From Pseudomonas segetis (GTDB lineage Bacteria; Pseudomonadota; Gammaproteobacteria; Pseudomonadales; Pseudomonadaceae): a stretch of 64,000 nt of DNA. A program made the position numbers and the translations under genes. Positions 37,400 to 48,075 of this stretch are shown one piece after another. The stretch covers positions 124,001 through 188,000 of the forward strand of contig NZ_FZOG01000001.1 of NCBI RefSeq assembly GCF_900188155.1, read 5' to 3'. The notes under the pieces are model-generated. The model did not search any database and was not told where the DNA came from. It saw nothing but the letters and a program-made list of their open reading frames with translations. Each line of letters opens with the position of its first letter. Within the stretch, counting starts at the first letter, position 1.

Positions 37400-38533
37400 A
37401 TGCACAATCCAGTCTCATCTGTTGATCCAGAAGGCCTGCTTGAATATTCGGTGGTGTATACCGATCGTTCGCTGAATCACATGTCGCAGTCATTCCAGCA
37501 GGTCATGAATGATATTTCGCTCACCCTCAAGCAGGTTTATAACGCCCATGCAGTGGCCGTGGTTCCAGGCAGCGGTACCTTTGGCATGGAGGCCGTCGCG
37601 CGTCAGTTTGCCAGCGATAAAAAATGCCTGATCGTGCGTAATGGTTGGTTCAGCTACCGTTGGACGCAGATTCTCGAGATGGGCAAGATTGCTGCGCACA
37701 GCACCGTACTCAAAGCGCGGCCTGTAAGCACTGAGCCCCAGGCAGCGTTTGCCCCAGCGCCTATTGAAGAAGTGGTTGCCGCGATTCATCGGGAAAAGCC
37801 CGACGTAGTCTTTGCTCCGCACGTTGAAACTTCATCTGGAATCATTCTTCCAGACGCCTACATGCGCGCCATTGGCGATGCGGTGCATGCGGTTGGCGGT
37901 ATCTTCGTGCTCGACTGCATTGCCTCTGGTGCGCTGTGGGTTGATATGCAGGCCAATGCCGTGGACATTCTGATCAGCGCACCGCAGAAAGGCTGGAGCG
38001 GGTCGCCATGCTGCGCATTGGTAATGTTCAGCGAGTTGGCTCGCGAGCGTATCGAAAGTACCGAAAGCAGCAGCTTTGCTTGCGACCTGAAAAAGTGGCT
38101 GCAGATTATGGGCGCCTACGAGCAGGGTGGTCACGCCTATCACGCGACCATGCCAAGCGACTCACTGGTGCGCTTTCGCGATGTGATGAAAGAAACCGAG
38201 CAGTACGGTTTTGATGTAGTGCGCGATGAACAACAGGCGCTTGGCGATAGGGTTCGTGCCTTGCTGGCAGAGAAGGGCTTTAAAAGTGTGGCGGCGGCGG
38301 GCTTTGAAGCGCCTGGCGTGGTGGTTTGCTACACCGATGATGCCGATATCAAGACCGGTAAGAAGTTTGCTGCCCAGGGCTTGCAGATCGCCTCGGGCGT
38401 GCCTCTGATGTGTGACGAGCCAGCAGACTTCCAGACATTCCGTTTGGGCCTGTTTGGTCTTGATAAGCTCAATAACCTGGAGCGCACGGTCGCAACCTTG
38501 GCGGACGCGTTGGATAAGGTACTGGCTGAGTAG
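37400..38533 (+). CDS. Class V aminotransferase (PLP enzyme)
   Basis: A 377-residue fold-type I aminotransferase. VVPGSGTFGMEAVARQF near 54-70 binds the cofactor phosphate, FVLDCIASGALWVDMQA holds the pyridoxal-binding Asp, and the Schiff-base Lys is in SAPQKGWSGSP near 195-205. This resembles the alanine-glyoxylate / serine-pyruvate group, but the substrate cannot be told. The ATG at 37400 follows AAGGT. It is 84 bases after gloA on the same strand. Confidence 0.85.
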   Translation: MHNPVSSVDPEGLLEYSVVYTDRSLNHMSQSFQQVMNDISLTLKQVYNAHAVAVVPGSGTFGMEAVARQFASDKKCLIVRNGWFSYRWTQILEMGKIAAHSTVLKARPVSTEPQAAFAPAPIEEVVAAIHREKPDVVFAPHVETSSGIILPDAYMRAIGDAVHAVGGIFVLDCIASGALWVDMQANAVDILISAPQKGWSGSPCCALVMFSELARERIESTESSSFACDLKKWLQIMGAYEQGGHAYHATMPSDSLVRFRDVMKETEQYGFDVVRDEQQALGDRVRALLAEKGFKSVAAAGFEAPGVVVCYTDDADIKTGKKFAAQGLQIASGVPLMCDEPADFQTFRLGLFGLDKLNNLERTVATLADALDKVLAE

Positions 38534-38660
38534 CCACTGGTTTGGCGGGGTAAAACAATGCAATAGCGCTGGTTCTGGACCGCGCTATTGCCTTTCAACC
38601 TGCTGAGTCGATCCTGCTGCGCTATAGGCTTCAGGAAGGGCCGTTGATGCAGGGCAGTGC

Positions 38661-38840
38661 TTACAAATCGAAATCGTATTCAGCCAGCTGTTTGTTCAGG
38701 CGGCGTTCGTCCAGAAAATTATCAATGATGCGGCGCTTGGTCAGGTTGGTTTTCGCCACCTCAACCGGTGCCTCGTTATCATCGCTATCGTCTGAGACAA
38801 AGTCGTCATCGAGGTCCAGGTCTTCTTTGTCAGTGCTCAT
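38661..38840 (-). CDS. PA3496-family putative envelope-integrity protein
   Basis: A 59-residue protein with an acidic N-terminal half (DLDLDDDFVSDDSDDNEAP) and a basic helical C-terminal half (NLTKRRIIDNFLDERRLNKQLAEYDFDL). The C-terminal pattern and its place just downstream of nth match the small Pseudomonas family named after PA3496. No signal peptide. The ATG at 38840 is used; the frame is open 12 codons upstream. Confidence 0.75.
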   Translation of the reverse strand: MSTDKEDLDLDDDFVSDDSDDNEAPVEVAKTNLTKRRIIDNFLDERRLNKQLAEYDFDL

Positions 38841-38947
38841 ATCTTCCACTCCGGGCTGTGCAAGCCATTTGCGCACCTTATAGCGGCAAAATCGCAGCGG
38901 GTAAAAAAGATTTTTTCAATCAGGAGGATAGAAAAGTCACTGTAAAA

Positions 38948-39586
38948 TCAATCGTCAGATGTTTTCTGCTTGTATTCGCACAGATCTTCGATGCGGCAAC
39001 TGCCACAGCGCGGTTTGCGCGCCTGGCACACGTAGCGGCCGTGGAGGATCATCCAGTGGTGGGCGTCGAGTAGAAAATCCTTGGGGACAAACTTCAGCAG
39101 CTTCTTTTCGACCTCTAGCACGTTCTTGCCCGGGGCCACGCCCGTGCGATTGCTGAAGCGGAAAATATGGGTGTCGACCGCCATGGTGAACTGGCGGAAT
39201 GCCGTGTTGAGTACCACATTGGCGGTCTTGCGGCCCACGCCTGGCAGCGCTTCGAGCGCTTCGCGGGTTTCTGGCACCTGGCTGTTGTGCAACTCAATCA
39301 GCATACGGCAGGTTTCGATGATGTTTTTTGCCTTGCTCGGATACAAGCCAATGGTTTTCACGTACTCGCACAGGCCGTCGTACCCCAGGGCGTAAATCGC
39401 TTCCGGAGTATTGGCGACGGGGTAGAGCTTGGCCGTGGCCTTGTTCACGCCAACGTCCGTGGCTTGCGCCGAGAGGATGACCGCAATCAACAGCTCAAAG
39501 GGTGTGCTGTAGGCCAGCTCGGTTTTGGGCTCGGGGTTGTCTTCATGCAGGCGGCGGAAGATTTCGTAGCGTTTGGCGGCGTTCAC
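38948..39586 (-). CDS. nth: Endonuclease III
   Basis: A 212-residue DNA glycosylase/AP lyase for oxidised pyrimidines. The helix-hairpin-helix is [13 protein letters not shown] near 114-126 with the catalytic Lys, the catalytic Asp is in VDTHIFR near 138, and the [4Fe-4S] Cys are in [17 protein letters not shown] near 187-203. Its start overlaps the rnfE stop by 4 bases, so it is the last gene of the rnf operon, as in enterobacteria. Confidence 0.96.
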   Translation of the reverse strand: MNAAKRYEIFRRLHEDNPEPKTELAYSTPFELLIAVILSAQATDVGVNKATAKLYPVANTPEAIYALGYDGLCEYVKTIGLYPSKAKNIIETCRMLIELHNSQVPETREALEALPGVGRKTANVVLNTAFRQFTMAVDTHIFRFSNRTGVAPGKNVLEVEKKLLKFVPKDFLLDAHHWMILHGRYVCQARKPRCGSCRIEDLCEYKQKTSDD

Positions 39587-40296
39587 TCAATGACTCCTGT
39601 CACACGAACGCGGCGGCTTTGCACCACAACTTCAGGCTGCCTGGCCTTGGCGCGCTCGGCCAATATTGAATCGATGCGGTTTTTACCGGCAATCAACAAA
39701 CCCAGCACGATAAAGGCACCAGGCGGCAAAATGGCCAGCAAGAAGCCTTGGTAGTCGCTGAACAGGGTGATCTTCCAATTCGCTGCGGCGGGGCCAAAGA
39801 GCAACTGCATATTGGCAAACAGAATACCGGTGCCGAGCAACTCGCGAATGGCGCCTATGGACACCAGCACCGCTGCAAAACCCAGGCCCATCATCAAACC
39901 ATCATAGGCTGCACGGCCTGGATCGTTCTTCGCGGCAAAGGCATCTGCGCGGCCCAGGATCACGCAGTTGGTGGTGATCAGCGGAATAAAAATGCCGAGA
40001 ATCTGATAAAGCTCATAGGTATAGGCCTGCATCAATAGCTCGATGCAGGTGGTCAGTGCGGCAATGATCATCACAAACGCCGGAAGACGCACGGCGGTGT
40101 TCACCACGCCGCGCACCAGCGACACTGCGGTGTTGGAGCAAATCAGTACCAGGGCGCTGGCCAGTGCCAGGCCCAAGGCATTGACCGTGGAGTTACTGGT
40201 GCCAAGCAGCGGGCACAGGCCAAGCAGCTGAACCAGCCCGGGGTTGTTCTTCCACAGGCCGTTGAGGGTGATTTCGCGGTAGCTGGTGCTGGCCAT
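39583..40296 (-). CDS. rnfE: Rnf electron-transport complex subunit E
   Basis: A 237-residue integral membrane subunit with six helices. It contains [27 protein letters not shown] near 16-42 and [18 protein letters not shown] near 103-120, the paired half-helices with Cys that hold an iron-sulphur centre with RnfA. It overlaps rnfG by one base (TGATG) and nth by four. Confidence 0.95.
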   Translation of the reverse strand: MASTSYREITLNGLWKNNPGLVQLLGLCPLLGTSNSTVNALGLALASALVLICSNTAVSLVRGVVNTAVRLPAFVMIIAALTTCIELLMQAYTYELYQILGIFIPLITTNCVILGRADAFAAKNDPGRAAYDGLMMGLGFAAVLVSIGAIRELLGTGILFANMQLLFGPAAANWKITLFSDYQGFLLAILPPGAFIVLGLLIAGKNRIDSILAERAKARQPEVVVQSRRVRVTGVIE

Positions 40297-40949
40297 CAGT
40301 TGGATTCCTGTTTGGGCGTACGCTCAGTGGCAAACAGTTGTTGCTGGTGGGCATCGAAGTACTGCAAGGCCTTGTGCACGGCCTTGACCACGGCTCGGGG
40401 CGTGATAGTGGCCCCGGCAAACTGGTCGAACACGCCGTGGTCTTTCTTGACCGCCCAGCCGCTGTCGTCCGGGTTGCTCAGCGACTTGCCGTTAAAGCCC
40501 AAGATCCAGTTGCTTTTGCTCAGGTCGATGCGGTCGCCCAAGCCCGGTGTTTCACGGTGGTTGAGCGCTCTTACCCCGGCCAGCGTGCCATTGGCGTTAA
40601 TTCCGATCAGCAGGTGAATCGCGCCGCTGTAACCATCCGGGGCGACGGCCTTGAGGATGATTGCGCTGGGCTTGCCGTCTTTGAGGGCAATGTAGGCATC
40701 TTCTGGTGTTTTCAGGCCAAGCAGTTTCGGATCAAACACCTGGACAACATTGTCGAGCAGGTGATTGTCATAGCTGCCGTTGGGCAATATCTGCGCAAGC
40801 GCGCGGACCTGGGCCTCACGCTGCGCGGTTTCGATACGTGATGCGGTGCCCAGTTGGGTAAGCGCCACTGTGCCGACGGTGACCACTGCAAAGAGTCCCA
40901 GCACCAAGCTGTTCTTGATCATCGACCGGCTGATTTCAGGCAAGGCCAC
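40296..40949 (-). CDS. rnfG: Rnf complex subunit G (FMN-binding)
   Basis: A 217-residue subunit with one N-terminal membrane anchor ([20 protein letters not shown]) and a periplasmic FMN-binding domain. The flavinylation motif is [12 protein letters not shown] near 177-188, where the second Thr carries FMN by a phosphoester bond. It lies 3 bases after rnfD. Confidence 0.95.
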   Translation of the reverse strand: MALPEISRSMIKNSLVLGLFAVVTVGTVALTQLGTASRIETAQREAQVRALAQILPNGSYDNHLLDNVVQVFDPKLLGLKTPEDAYIALKDGKPSAIILKAVAPDGYSGAIHLLIGINANGTLAGVRALNHRETPGLGDRIDLSKSNWILGFNGKSLSNPDDSGWAVKKDHGVFDQFAGATITPRAVVKAVHKALQYFDAHQQQLFATERTPKQESN

Positions 40950-40952
40950 TGG

Positions 40953-41984
40953 TTATTCTCCGAGCTTGAAGCCACGGGTGGGCTTGCGATGACCGTAGGT
41001 GCGTGGTCGTGTGTAGTAATCGATGGTGGGCGCCGCCAGGTTCATCAGCAAGACGCCAAAGGCAACGCCATCTGGATAGCCGCCCCAGGCACGGATTACG
41101 TAGACCAGCACGCCCACGCCTATGCCAAAGAGCAAGCGTCCCAGGTTACTGGTCGCGCCCGAAACCGGATCGGTGACGATAAAGAACGCACCGAGCATGG
41201 TTGCGCCACTGAGCAGGTGGAACAGCGGTGAGCCGTGGGAGTCCGAGCCGCTGCCGTTCCAGAACAATAAGCTCATGATTGCCAATGCTGCGAGCATGCC
41301 GATGGGCGCATGCCAGGTGAACAGGCGTTTGCGCAGCAGGTAGATACCGCCGAGCAGGAAGGCGAGGTTGACCACCTCGGCTCCGGCGCCGCCGAAGCGA
41401 CCAAAAGCCGGGTTTTGCATCCAGAGTTCATCAATGGTCAGGCTTTTATTGATCTTCAGCGCGTCCAGGGCCGTGGCTTGCGCCCAACCGTCGGGCAGGC
41501 TGGCCAAGCCAAAAATATGCTGCACGGCATCCAGCGGACCGACCATGTGCGGCGCTGGCCAACTGGTCATCTCCACCGGAAACGAAACCAGCACCACGAC
41601 GTAACCGACCATTGCCGGATTGAACGGGTTTTGCCCCAGGCCACCATACAGTTGCTTGCCAAAGCTGATGGCGAAGCCCGTTGCCACCAGGGTGAGCCAC
41701 CAGGGCGCGTAGGGCGGCAAAGCCAGTGCGAGCAGTACCGCAGTCACCAGTGCGCTGTAATCCTTGAGGAAGAAGCCTACAGGGCGCTTACGCAGGGCAA
41801 GAATCAATGCCTCAAAGCCCAGGGCGCAGGCGCTGGCCCAAATCAGATTGATCAGCGTGCCAAAGCCGAACAGCCAGGTCAGGGCGATAATCCCGGGCAC
41901 GGTTGCCAGCAACACCCGCAGCATGACGCGCTGTGTGCGATTGCTGCCCTTGGCGTGGGGCGATGTGATGCGGGGCAAGGCCAT
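40953..41984 (-). CDS. rnfD: Rnf complex subunit D
   Basis: A 343-residue membrane subunit with about ten helices. The FMN-attachment motif LLSGATMLGAFFIVTDPVSGATSN near 255-278 is present. With RnfG it forms the membrane flavin path. The ATG at 41984 precedes the conserved start; the frame extends 31 codons further upstream into rnfC without similarity. Confidence 0.94.
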   Translation of the reverse strand: MALPRITSPHAKGSNRTQRVMLRVLLATVPGIIALTWLFGFGTLINLIWASACALGFEALILALRKRPVGFFLKDYSALVTAVLLALALPPYAPWWLTLVATGFAISFGKQLYGGLGQNPFNPAMVGYVVVLVSFPVEMTSWPAPHMVGPLDAVQHIFGLASLPDGWAQATALDALKINKSLTIDELWMQNPAFGRFGGAGAEVVNLAFLLGGIYLLRKRLFTWHAPIGMLAALAIMSLLFWNGSGSDSHGSPLFHLLSGATMLGAFFIVTDPVSGATSNLGRLLFGIGVGVLVYVIRAWGGYPDGVAFGVLLMNLAAPTIDYYTRPRTYGHRKPTRGFKLGE

Positions 41985-42000
41985 TGGCTGTCGAGTCTCT

Positions 42001-44532
42001 CTAAAGGGGTGGGTCTGTGGCCTGGTGCGTCGCCAGTGCCTGTTCGGCAGCAGCCAGGCGCGAGCGTGCAGCCTCAAGGGCAGCAGTATCGGCGTTCTCG
42101 GCGCGTTCCAGCTTGCGCAGGTCGGCGCGGGCGAAGGCCGCTTCGGTTTTCAGGGCGCGGCTGGTTTCGTCAATCGGGCGCTTGTCGCTGCGCTGCAATT
42201 GTGGCGCGGGTTTGCTCGATGCTTCCTCTGCAGCATGCAAGGCTTGTTCGGCGGCCGTTACTGCGGCTGCCTCGAGCTGGTCGCGCAGGTTTTGCAACTC
42301 AGTGGCTTGCTCGGCGGTTGGTGTTTCGATCTTCTCCAGCTTGCGCAGTTGGGCGCGCAGCATGGCGGCATCGATCTTGGCCTTTTTCAACTCGGCATCA
42401 TTGACGGCGGGCGCTGGCTTGGCAGGTGCCGCTGTTGCGGTTGTCTGCAGGCTGGCGAGCAGTTTCTCGGCCGTTCCGAGCTGGTCGCGCAGGTTTTGCA
42501 ACTCGCTGGCTTGCTCGGCGGTTGGTGCTTCGATCTTCTCCAGCTTGCGCAGTTGGGCGCGTAGCATGGCGGCATCGATCTTGGCCTTTTTCAGCTTGGC
42601 ATCATTGGCGGCGGGCGCTGGCTTGGCAGGTGCCGCCGTTGCGGTTGTCTGCAGGCTAGCGAGCCGTTTTTCGGCTGCTTCGAGCTGGTCGCGCAGGTTT
42701 TGCAACTCGCTGGCTTGCTCGGCGGTGGGTGCTTCGATCTTTTCCAGCTTGCGCAGTTGGGCGCGCAGCATGGCAGCATCGATCTTGGCCTTTTTCAGCT
42801 CGGCATCATTGGCGGTGGGGCCTGCTGGTGCTGCGGCTGGCTCGGCGGCCAGAGCAGTGTCCAGGGCTTCTTGTGCCTTTTGCGCTGCCTCGCGCAGGTT
42901 GCTGACCTGCGTGTGCAGTTCAGGTGTGTCGTGCGCGGCGAGCTGTTTTTCGGCTTTCTTCAGGGCGACTTGCGCCATGCTTGCCTGAATCTTCAGCTTC
43001 TTCAACTCATCGCTCAGGCTGCTGGCCGGGCTTGCAGCCGTGCTGTTGGCGGGCTCGGTAGCCGGGCTCTCTGCCTGGGCAGCCTTGGCGCGAGCGGCTC
43101 GCTCCTGGCGGGCTTTGCGCTCGGCTTCTTTTTTCTCTTCAGCGAGACGCAAGCGTTCCTGGCGCAGTTCAAAGCGTTGCTTGGATTGTTCGGCCTTGAG
43201 CTGTTTCTGCTCCAGGTCGCGAATCTCGCCCTTGGCGGCGCGATAGTACTGCACCAGGGGAATGCTTGAGGGGCATACATAGGCGCAGGCGCCGCACTCG
43301 ATGCAGTCAAACAGGTTATGCGCCTTGAGCTGCTCGTGGTCCTGGCCGAGGGCAAAGAAGTGCAACTGTTGCGGCAGCAAGCTGGCGGGGCAGGCCTCTG
43401 CGCATTCGCCGCAACGAATGCATGGCATTGCGGGCGCTGGAGCAGGCAGTTCCGTGGCGCTGGATGCCAGCAGGCAGTTGCTGGTTTTGATCACCGGTAC
43501 ATCTGTGTTGGGCAGGGTGAAGCCCATCATCGGGCCGCCCATGATCAAACGACCCAAGGCTTGCTGATCAAGCCCGGTGAAGTCGAGTAACTCGCCAACA
43601 GGGGTGCCGATCAATACTTCGAGGTTCATCGGTCGCGCCAGCGCTTCGCCGGTCAGGGTGGTGATCCGCGAGATCAACGGCTGGCCGAGTACCACCGCGT
43701 TGTGTACGGCAACGGCGCTGCCGACATTCTGGCAGAGCATGCCGATGTCCGCAGGCAGGCCGCCGCTGGGCACCTCGACCCCGGTCAGGATCTGGATAAG
43801 CTGTTTCTCGCCGCCGGAGGGGTACTTGGTTGGGAATACGCAGACTTGAAACGGCCGCTCGCCCACCGCTTGCTTCACGGCGGCAATGGCTTCGGGCTTG
43901 TTGTCTTCGATGCCAATCAATACCTGCTCGGGATTGATCAGGTGGGCGAGGATCTCGATGCCTGAAACCAGCTCGGCGGCGAACTCACGCATCAGCATGT
44001 CATCGGCGGTGATATAGGGTTCGCACTCGGTGCCGTTGATAATCAGCGTGTGAATTTTTTGCGTTGGGCGTGCGGTCAGTTTCACAGCTGTGGGGAAACC
44101 CGCGCCACCCAAACCACTGATTCCGGCCTGACGAATCAGCTCCAGCAGGGCGCTTGGCTCCAACTGGCGGTAGTCGGTGCACGGCTGTAGCGCGCACCAT
44201 TGATCCTTGCCGTCGCTGTCGATAACGATGGCCGGGGCGAGCATGCCAGATACGTGCGGGTAAGGCTGCGGGCCTATAAAGCTGACGCTGCCGGATGTCG
44301 GTGCATGCACCGGTACGCTCACGAAACCGTTGGCCTTGGCGATCAGTTGGCCCTTGAGTACATGCTCGCCAACAACAACCACTGGCTCGGCCGGAACACC
44401 GATATGCTGGTTAAGCGGCACTATCAACCGCGCAGGCAATGGGGCGGCCTGGATCGGCGTTTGGGTGGAGAGGTCTTTGCGCTCTGGCGGATGAATACCG
44501 CCCGGAATATCCCAGATTTGCATCAGGCTCAT
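42001..44532 (-). CDS. rnfC: Rnf complex subunit C, with long repeat-rich C-terminal extension
   Basis: An 843-residue peripheral subunit. Residues 1-435 are the conserved core: a flavin-binding region ([13 protein letters not shown] at 141-152) and two [4Fe-4S] motifs, [12 protein letters not shown] (371-382) and [12 protein letters not shown] (410-421). Residues ~436-843 form a highly charged Ala/Glu/Lys/Gln-rich coiled-coil tail. In it a 68-residue unit occurs nearly identically at 575-642 and 643-710 and partly at 711-757. Such tails occur in proteobacterial RnfC, but length varies and function is unknown. It overlaps rnfB by 4 bases. Confidence 0.94.
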   Translation of the reverse strand: MSLMQIWDIPGGIHPPERKDLSTQTPIQAAPLPARLIVPLNQHIGVPAEPVVVVGEHVLKGQLIAKANGFVSVPVHAPTSGSVSFIGPQPYPHVSGMLAPAIVIDSDGKDQWCALQPCTDYRQLEPSALLELIRQAGISGLGGAGFPTAVKLTARPTQKIHTLIINGTECEPYITADDMLMREFAAELVSGIEILAHLINPEQVLIGIEDNKPEAIAAVKQAVGERPFQVCVFPTKYPSGGEKQLIQILTGVEVPSGGLPADIGMLCQNVGSAVAVHNAVVLGQPLISRITTLTGEALARPMNLEVLIGTPVGELLDFTGLDQQALGRLIMGGPMMGFTLPNTDVPVIKTSNCLLASSATELPAPAPAMPCIRCGECAEACPASLLPQQLHFFALGQDHEQLKAHNLFDCIECGACAYVCPSSIPLVQYYRAAKGEIRDLEQKQLKAEQSKQRFELRQERLRLAEEKKEAERKARQERAARAKAAQAESPATEPANSTAASPASSLSDELKKLKIQASMAQVALKKAEKQLAAHDTPELHTQVSNLREAAQKAQEALDTALAAEPAAAPAGPTANDAELKKAKIDAAMLRAQLRKLEKIEAPTAEQASELQNLRDQLEAAEKRLASLQTTATAAPAKPAPAANDAKLKKAKIDAAMLRAQLRKLEKIEAPTAEQASELQNLRDQLGTAEKLLASLQTTATAAPAKPAPAVNDAELKKAKIDAAMLRAQLRKLEKIETPTAEQATELQNLRDQLEAAAVTAAEQALHAAEEASSKPAPQLQRSDKRPIDETSRALKTEAAFARADLRKLERAENADTAALEAARSRLAAAEQALATHQATDPPL
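42262..42810 (-). repeat. 204-bp tandem repeat inside rnfC
   Basis: Two full units (42810-42607, 42606-42403) and about 47 codons of a third (42402-42262), in frame, spaced exactly 204 bases. The encoded unit begins [18 protein letters not shown] and continues to AAPAKPAPA. The DNA is nearly identical between units, so they are recent or kept alike by recombination. Confidence 0.9.
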
Positions 44533-45119
44533 GCAGCTTCGCCTCTGTGGCTCGCGTCGCGATCAGTGGCGATTAGTTGGCCGGGAGCCAGAGGCTGCTG
44601 CCATTTCCAGGTTTGTACACTGCTGCCGACTTCGAGCATGTCGATGCAATCAACTGGGCAGGGCTCAACACAGAGGTCGCAGCCGGTGCATTCAGAGGCG
44701 ATAACCGTGTGCATCTGCTTGGCCGCGCCGACAATTGCATCGACGGGGCAGGCTTGGATGCACTTGGTGCAACCAATGCATTCGGCTTCGCGGATGAAGG
44801 CAACCATTTGTGGCTTTTCGCCTTCGACCGCATCAAGGGGCTCGGGCTCGACATCCAGCAGATCGGCCAGCGCCTGGATGGTCGCTTCGCCACCGGGTGG
44901 GCACTTGTTGATCTTGTCGCCAGCGGCAATGGCTTCGGCATAAGGCTTGCAGCCCGGATAACCGCACTGGCCGCACTGGGTTTGTGGAAGCAGGGCGTTG
45001 ACTTGCTCGGCAATGGGGTCGCCTTCGACCTTGAAACGCACCGCAGCGTAACCAAGGATGGCGCCGCAGACCAGGCACAGGGCCAGCAGCGCAAGAACCG
45101 CGCTGATTACCAGGCTCAT
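44529..45119 (-). CDS. rnfB: Rnf complex subunit B (ferredoxin-type)
   Basis: A 196-residue subunit: one N-terminal membrane helix, a four-Cys cluster domain ([15 protein letters not shown] near 49-63), then two [4Fe-4S] ferredoxin motifs, [12 protein letters not shown] near 115-126 and [12 protein letters not shown] near 145-156. It carries electrons from the cytoplasmic side to the membrane subunits. It overlaps both rnfA and rnfC by 4 bases. Confidence 0.95.
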   Translation of the reverse strand: MSLVISAVLALLALCLVCGAILGYAAVRFKVEGDPIAEQVNALLPQTQCGQCGYPGCKPYAEAIAAGDKINKCPPGGEATIQALADLLDVEPEPLDAVEGEKPQMVAFIREAECIGCTKCIQACPVDAIVGAAKQMHTVIASECTGCDLCVEPCPVDCIDMLEVGSSVQTWKWQQPLAPGQLIATDRDASHRGEAA

Positions 45120-45700
45120 AACTTGATCAACCCGGTAAAGCCCATGAAGGCCAGCGACATAAGGCCGGCGGTGACCATGCCGATTGCCGCGCCCTGGAAT
45201 GACTTGGGTACATCGGCAATGGCAATGCGCTCACGCATGGCGGCAAACAAGACCAGGACCAGGGAGAAGCCGAGGCCAGCGCCAAAGCCGTTGGCAGTGG
45301 CGGTGATAAAGGTGAACTCGCTCTTGTTGGCGTTGAGCAGGGCAACACCCAAGACAATGCAGTTGGTGGTGATCAGCGGCAGGAAGATCCCCAGGACGCG
45401 GTACAGCAGCGGGCTGGTCTTGTTAACCACCATCTCGGTGAACTGCACCACCACGGCGATCACCAGGATAAAGCTGATGGTGCGCAGGAACTCGATATCC
45501 AGTGGCTTGAGCACGTATTGCTGCACCAGGTAACTGCACATGGCAGCCAGCGTCAGGACAAAGGTGGTCGCCAGGGACAAGCCAATCGCGGTTTCGATTT
45601 TCTTCGACACACCCATAAATGGGCACAGGCCAAGAAACTGCACCAACACAAAGTTGTTGACCAGGATGGCGCTAACCAGAATCAGAGCGAGTTCGGTCAT
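45116..45700 (-). CDS. rnfA: Rnf complex subunit A
   Basis: A 194-residue membrane subunit with six helices, homologous to Rnf[20 protein letters not shown] near 16-34 and [15 protein letters not shown] near 105-119 contain the cluster-binding Cys. It is the first gene of rnfABCDGE-nth; with all six subunits intact the window encodes a complete Rnf (Rsx-like) complex, which couples electron flow to ion transport or keeps SoxR reduced in other species. Confidence 0.95.
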   Translation of the reverse strand: MTELALILVSAILVNNFVLVQFLGLCPFMGVSKKIETAIGLSLATTFVLTLAAMCSYLVQQYVLKPLDIEFLRTISFILVIAVVVQFTEMVVNKTSPLLYRVLGIFLPLITTNCIVLGVALLNANKSEFTFITATANGFGAGLGFSLVLVLFAAMRERIAIADVPKSFQGAAIGMVTAGLMSLAFMGFTGLIKL

Positions 45701-45763
45701 TGCGGGTACCGTTTGGACGGGCAAAGGCCGTATAAAAAGGGTGTTTATTATCGGTGACAGCTA

Positions 45764-45799
45764 AATAACACTCAAGCCAGCATTGGCTTGAGTGTTATT
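45764..45799 (-). terminator. 16-bp perfect hairpin after metG
   Basis: A 16-bp perfect stem (45764-45779 with 45784-45799) around a 4-base loop GCAT, between the metG stop and rnfA promoter region. The T-tract is short, so it may act as terminator, as an RNA-stabilising end, or both. Confidence 0.65.
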
Positions 45800-45863
45800 G
45801 GCCTAATAAGCCTAGCACCGCTGGTGGCGGTACTGCGGCAGGGTTACAGCGCCTGGGGCCGTG

Positions 45864-47906
45864 TTACTTGACGCGTTGGCCGGGCTTGGCACCGCTGTCC
45901 GGGCTGAGCAGGTAAATCTCTTCGCCGCCGGGGCCAGCCGCCAGGACCATGCCTTCGGACACACCAAACTTCATCTTGCGCGCGGCCAGGTTGGCCACAT
46001 ACAGGGTCAGGCGCCCCTCAAGCTTGCTTGGGTCCGGGTAGGCGCTCTTGATGCCGGAGAAGACGTTGCGCTTGGCATCACCGATATCCAGGCTCAGGCG
46101 CAGCAGTTTGTCGGCGCCTTCGACGAACTCGCACTTTTCAATCAGGGCAACCCGCAAATCAACTGCGGCAAAGGCGTCGAAAGCGATCTCGGCGGCAATT
46201 GGCTCTTTTACCAGTTCACCATTGCCCGCCGGTTGGTTGGTGGCTTCAGCTGCGGCAAGGTCTTCTTTGGAGGCTTCGGTCATGGCTTCGATTTTCGCAG
46301 GTTCGATACGGGTCAGCAGTGCGCTGAACGGGTTCAGTTGGTGGTCTGCCAGCTGGGTTTGATGGTCATCCCAGCGCAGCGGCTCGACATTGAGAAACTT
46401 CTCGGCGTCGCTGGCAAGGTTTGGCAGCACTGGCTTGAGGAAAATAACCAACTGGCGGAACAGGTTGATCGCCTGGGCGCAAATCGCCTGGACTTCTTCC
46501 TGCTTGCCTTCCTGCTTGTTCAGCGACCACGGCGCCTTGTCGGCGATCCAGGCGTTGGCGCGGTCGGCCAGGCCCATGATTTCACGCATTGCGCGGGCAA
46601 AGTCGCGGGTTTCATAGGCTTGCGCAATGCTTGGCGCTGCGGCCTTGAAGGCTTCTGTCAGCTCAGGCGCGGCATTACTGGCGACCAGCACGCCGGCGTT
46701 ACCCTTGTGGATAAACCCGGCGCAACGGCTGGCGATATTGACCACTTTGCCGATCAGGTCGGAGTTGACCTTCTGCACGAAGTCTTCAAGGTTGAGGTCG
46801 AGGTCATCAACGCCACGGCCCAGTTTGGCGGCGTAGTAGTAACGCAGGTATTCCGGGTTGAGGTGGTCGAGGTAGGTGCGGGCCTTGATAAAGGTGCCGC
46901 GCGACTTCGACATTTTCTGCCCGTTGACGGTCAGATAGCCGTGTACATTGACCGCGGTCGGCTTGCGCAGGCCCGCGCCTTCGAGCATTGCTGGCCAGAA
47001 CAGGGCGTGGAAGTTGACGATGTCCTTGCCGATGAAGTGGTACAGCTCGGCGCTGGAATCCTGGTTCCAGAAGGCGTCGAAGTCCAGGTCAGGGCGGCGC
47101 GAACACAGGTTCTTGAAGCTGGCCATGTAGCCAATCGGCGCATCCAGCCAGACATAGAAGTACTTGCCCGGCTCATCGGGAATCTCAAAGCCGAAATAGG
47201 GGGCGTCACGGCTGATGTCCCATTCGTGCAGGCCGGAGTCGAGCCATTCGGCAAGCTTGTTGGCAACGGCATCTTGCAGCGCACCACCGCGCGTCCATTG
47301 CTTGAGCATGGCCTCGAACTCGGGCAGCTTGAAGAAGAAGTGCTTGGAGTCCTTCAGCACCGGCACGGCACCAGAGATGGCCGAGCGCGGGTCTTTCAGC
47401 TCTGTTGGCTCGTAGGTCGCGCCACATTTTTCGCAGTTATCGCCGTACTGGTCTGGCGTCGCACATTTCGGGCAGGTGCCTTTGATGAAGCGGTCGGCCA
47501 GGAACATGCCTTTTTCCGGGTCGAAATACTGGGTCACCGAGCGCGTGGCGATGTGACCGGCGTCGCGCAGTTTCAGATAGATCGCGGCAGACAGCTCGCG
47601 ATTTTCTTCGGAGTGGGTCGAGTGGTAATTGTCGAAATCGACCCCGAAGTCGGCAAAGTCGGCGGTGTGCTCGGCCTTGACGTTATCAATCAATTGCTCG
47701 GGCGTGATGCCTTCTTTTTCGGCGCGCAGCATGATGGCCGAGCCATGGGCATCGTCGGCGCAGACATAGATGCACTGGTTGCCGCGCAGCTTCTGGAAGC
47801 GCACCCACATGTCGGTCTGAATGTACTCGAGCATATGGCCAAGGTGGATCGAGCCGTTGGCGTAGGGCAGGGCGCTGGTAACGAGAATCTTGCGGGCTTC
47901 AGACAT
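45864..47906 (-). CDS. metG: Methionyl-tRNA synthetase
   Basis: A 680-residue class I synthetase. The HIGH motif is HLGH within [17 protein letters not shown] near 12-28, zinc Cys are in CPKC and CEKCG near 146-165, and KMSKS is in [11 protein letters not shown] near 332-342. The C-terminal ~110 residues are the EMAP/tRNA-binding domain ([21 protein letters not shown]) used for dimerisation. The ATG at 47906 begins [15 protein letters not shown]; the frame is open 13 codons upstream. Divergent from apbC. Confidence 0.96.
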   Translation of the reverse strand: MSEARKILVTSALPYANGSIHLGHMLEYIQTDMWVRFQKLRGNQCIYVCADDAHGSAIMLRAEKEGITPEQLIDNVKAEHTADFADFGVDFDNYHSTHSEENRELSAAIYLKLRDAGHIATRSVTQYFDPEKGMFLADRFIKGTCPKCATPDQYGDNCEKCGATYEPTELKDPRSAISGAVPVLKDSKHFFFKLPEFEAMLKQWTRGGALQDAVANKLAEWLDSGLHEWDISRDAPYFGFEIPDEPGKYFYVWLDAPIGYMASFKNLCSRRPDLDFDAFWNQDSSAELYHFIGKDIVNFHALFWPAMLEGAGLRKPTAVNVHGYLTVNGQKMSKSRGTFIKARTYLDHLNPEYLRYYYAAKLGRGVDDLDLNLEDFVQKVNSDLIGKVVNIASRCAGFIHKGNAGVLVASNAAPELTEAFKAAAPSIAQAYETRDFARAMREIMGLADRANAWIADKAPWSLNKQEGKQEEVQAICAQAINLFRQLVIFLKPVLPNLASDAEKFLNVEPLRWDDHQTQLADHQLNPFSALLTRIEPAKIEAMTEASKEDLAAAEATNQPAGNGELVKEPIAAEIAFDAFAAVDLRVALIEKCEFVEGADKLLRLSLDIGDAKRNVFSGIKSAYPDPSKLEGRLTLYVANLAARKMKFGVSEGMVLAAGPGGEEIYLLSPDSGAKPGQRVK

Positions 47907-48075
47907 AGAGATCGGCTGCACTGGTAAATCAAGGGAAGTCGACAACTATATAGCCCTGGCCATTTTTTTTCATCCCGCGCGGCCGTCCAAAGGTGGAAAA
48001 GTCGGCATCTGTTGCAACTCTGGCTTTGCGGTAACATGCTGGACTGCGTTACTTGACCTTTGTTTGGGAGTTTTC

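Noticed and set aside
45861..47927. 688-codon plus-strand open frame
   Set aside because: Complete antisense shadow of metG, which has all synthetase motifs.
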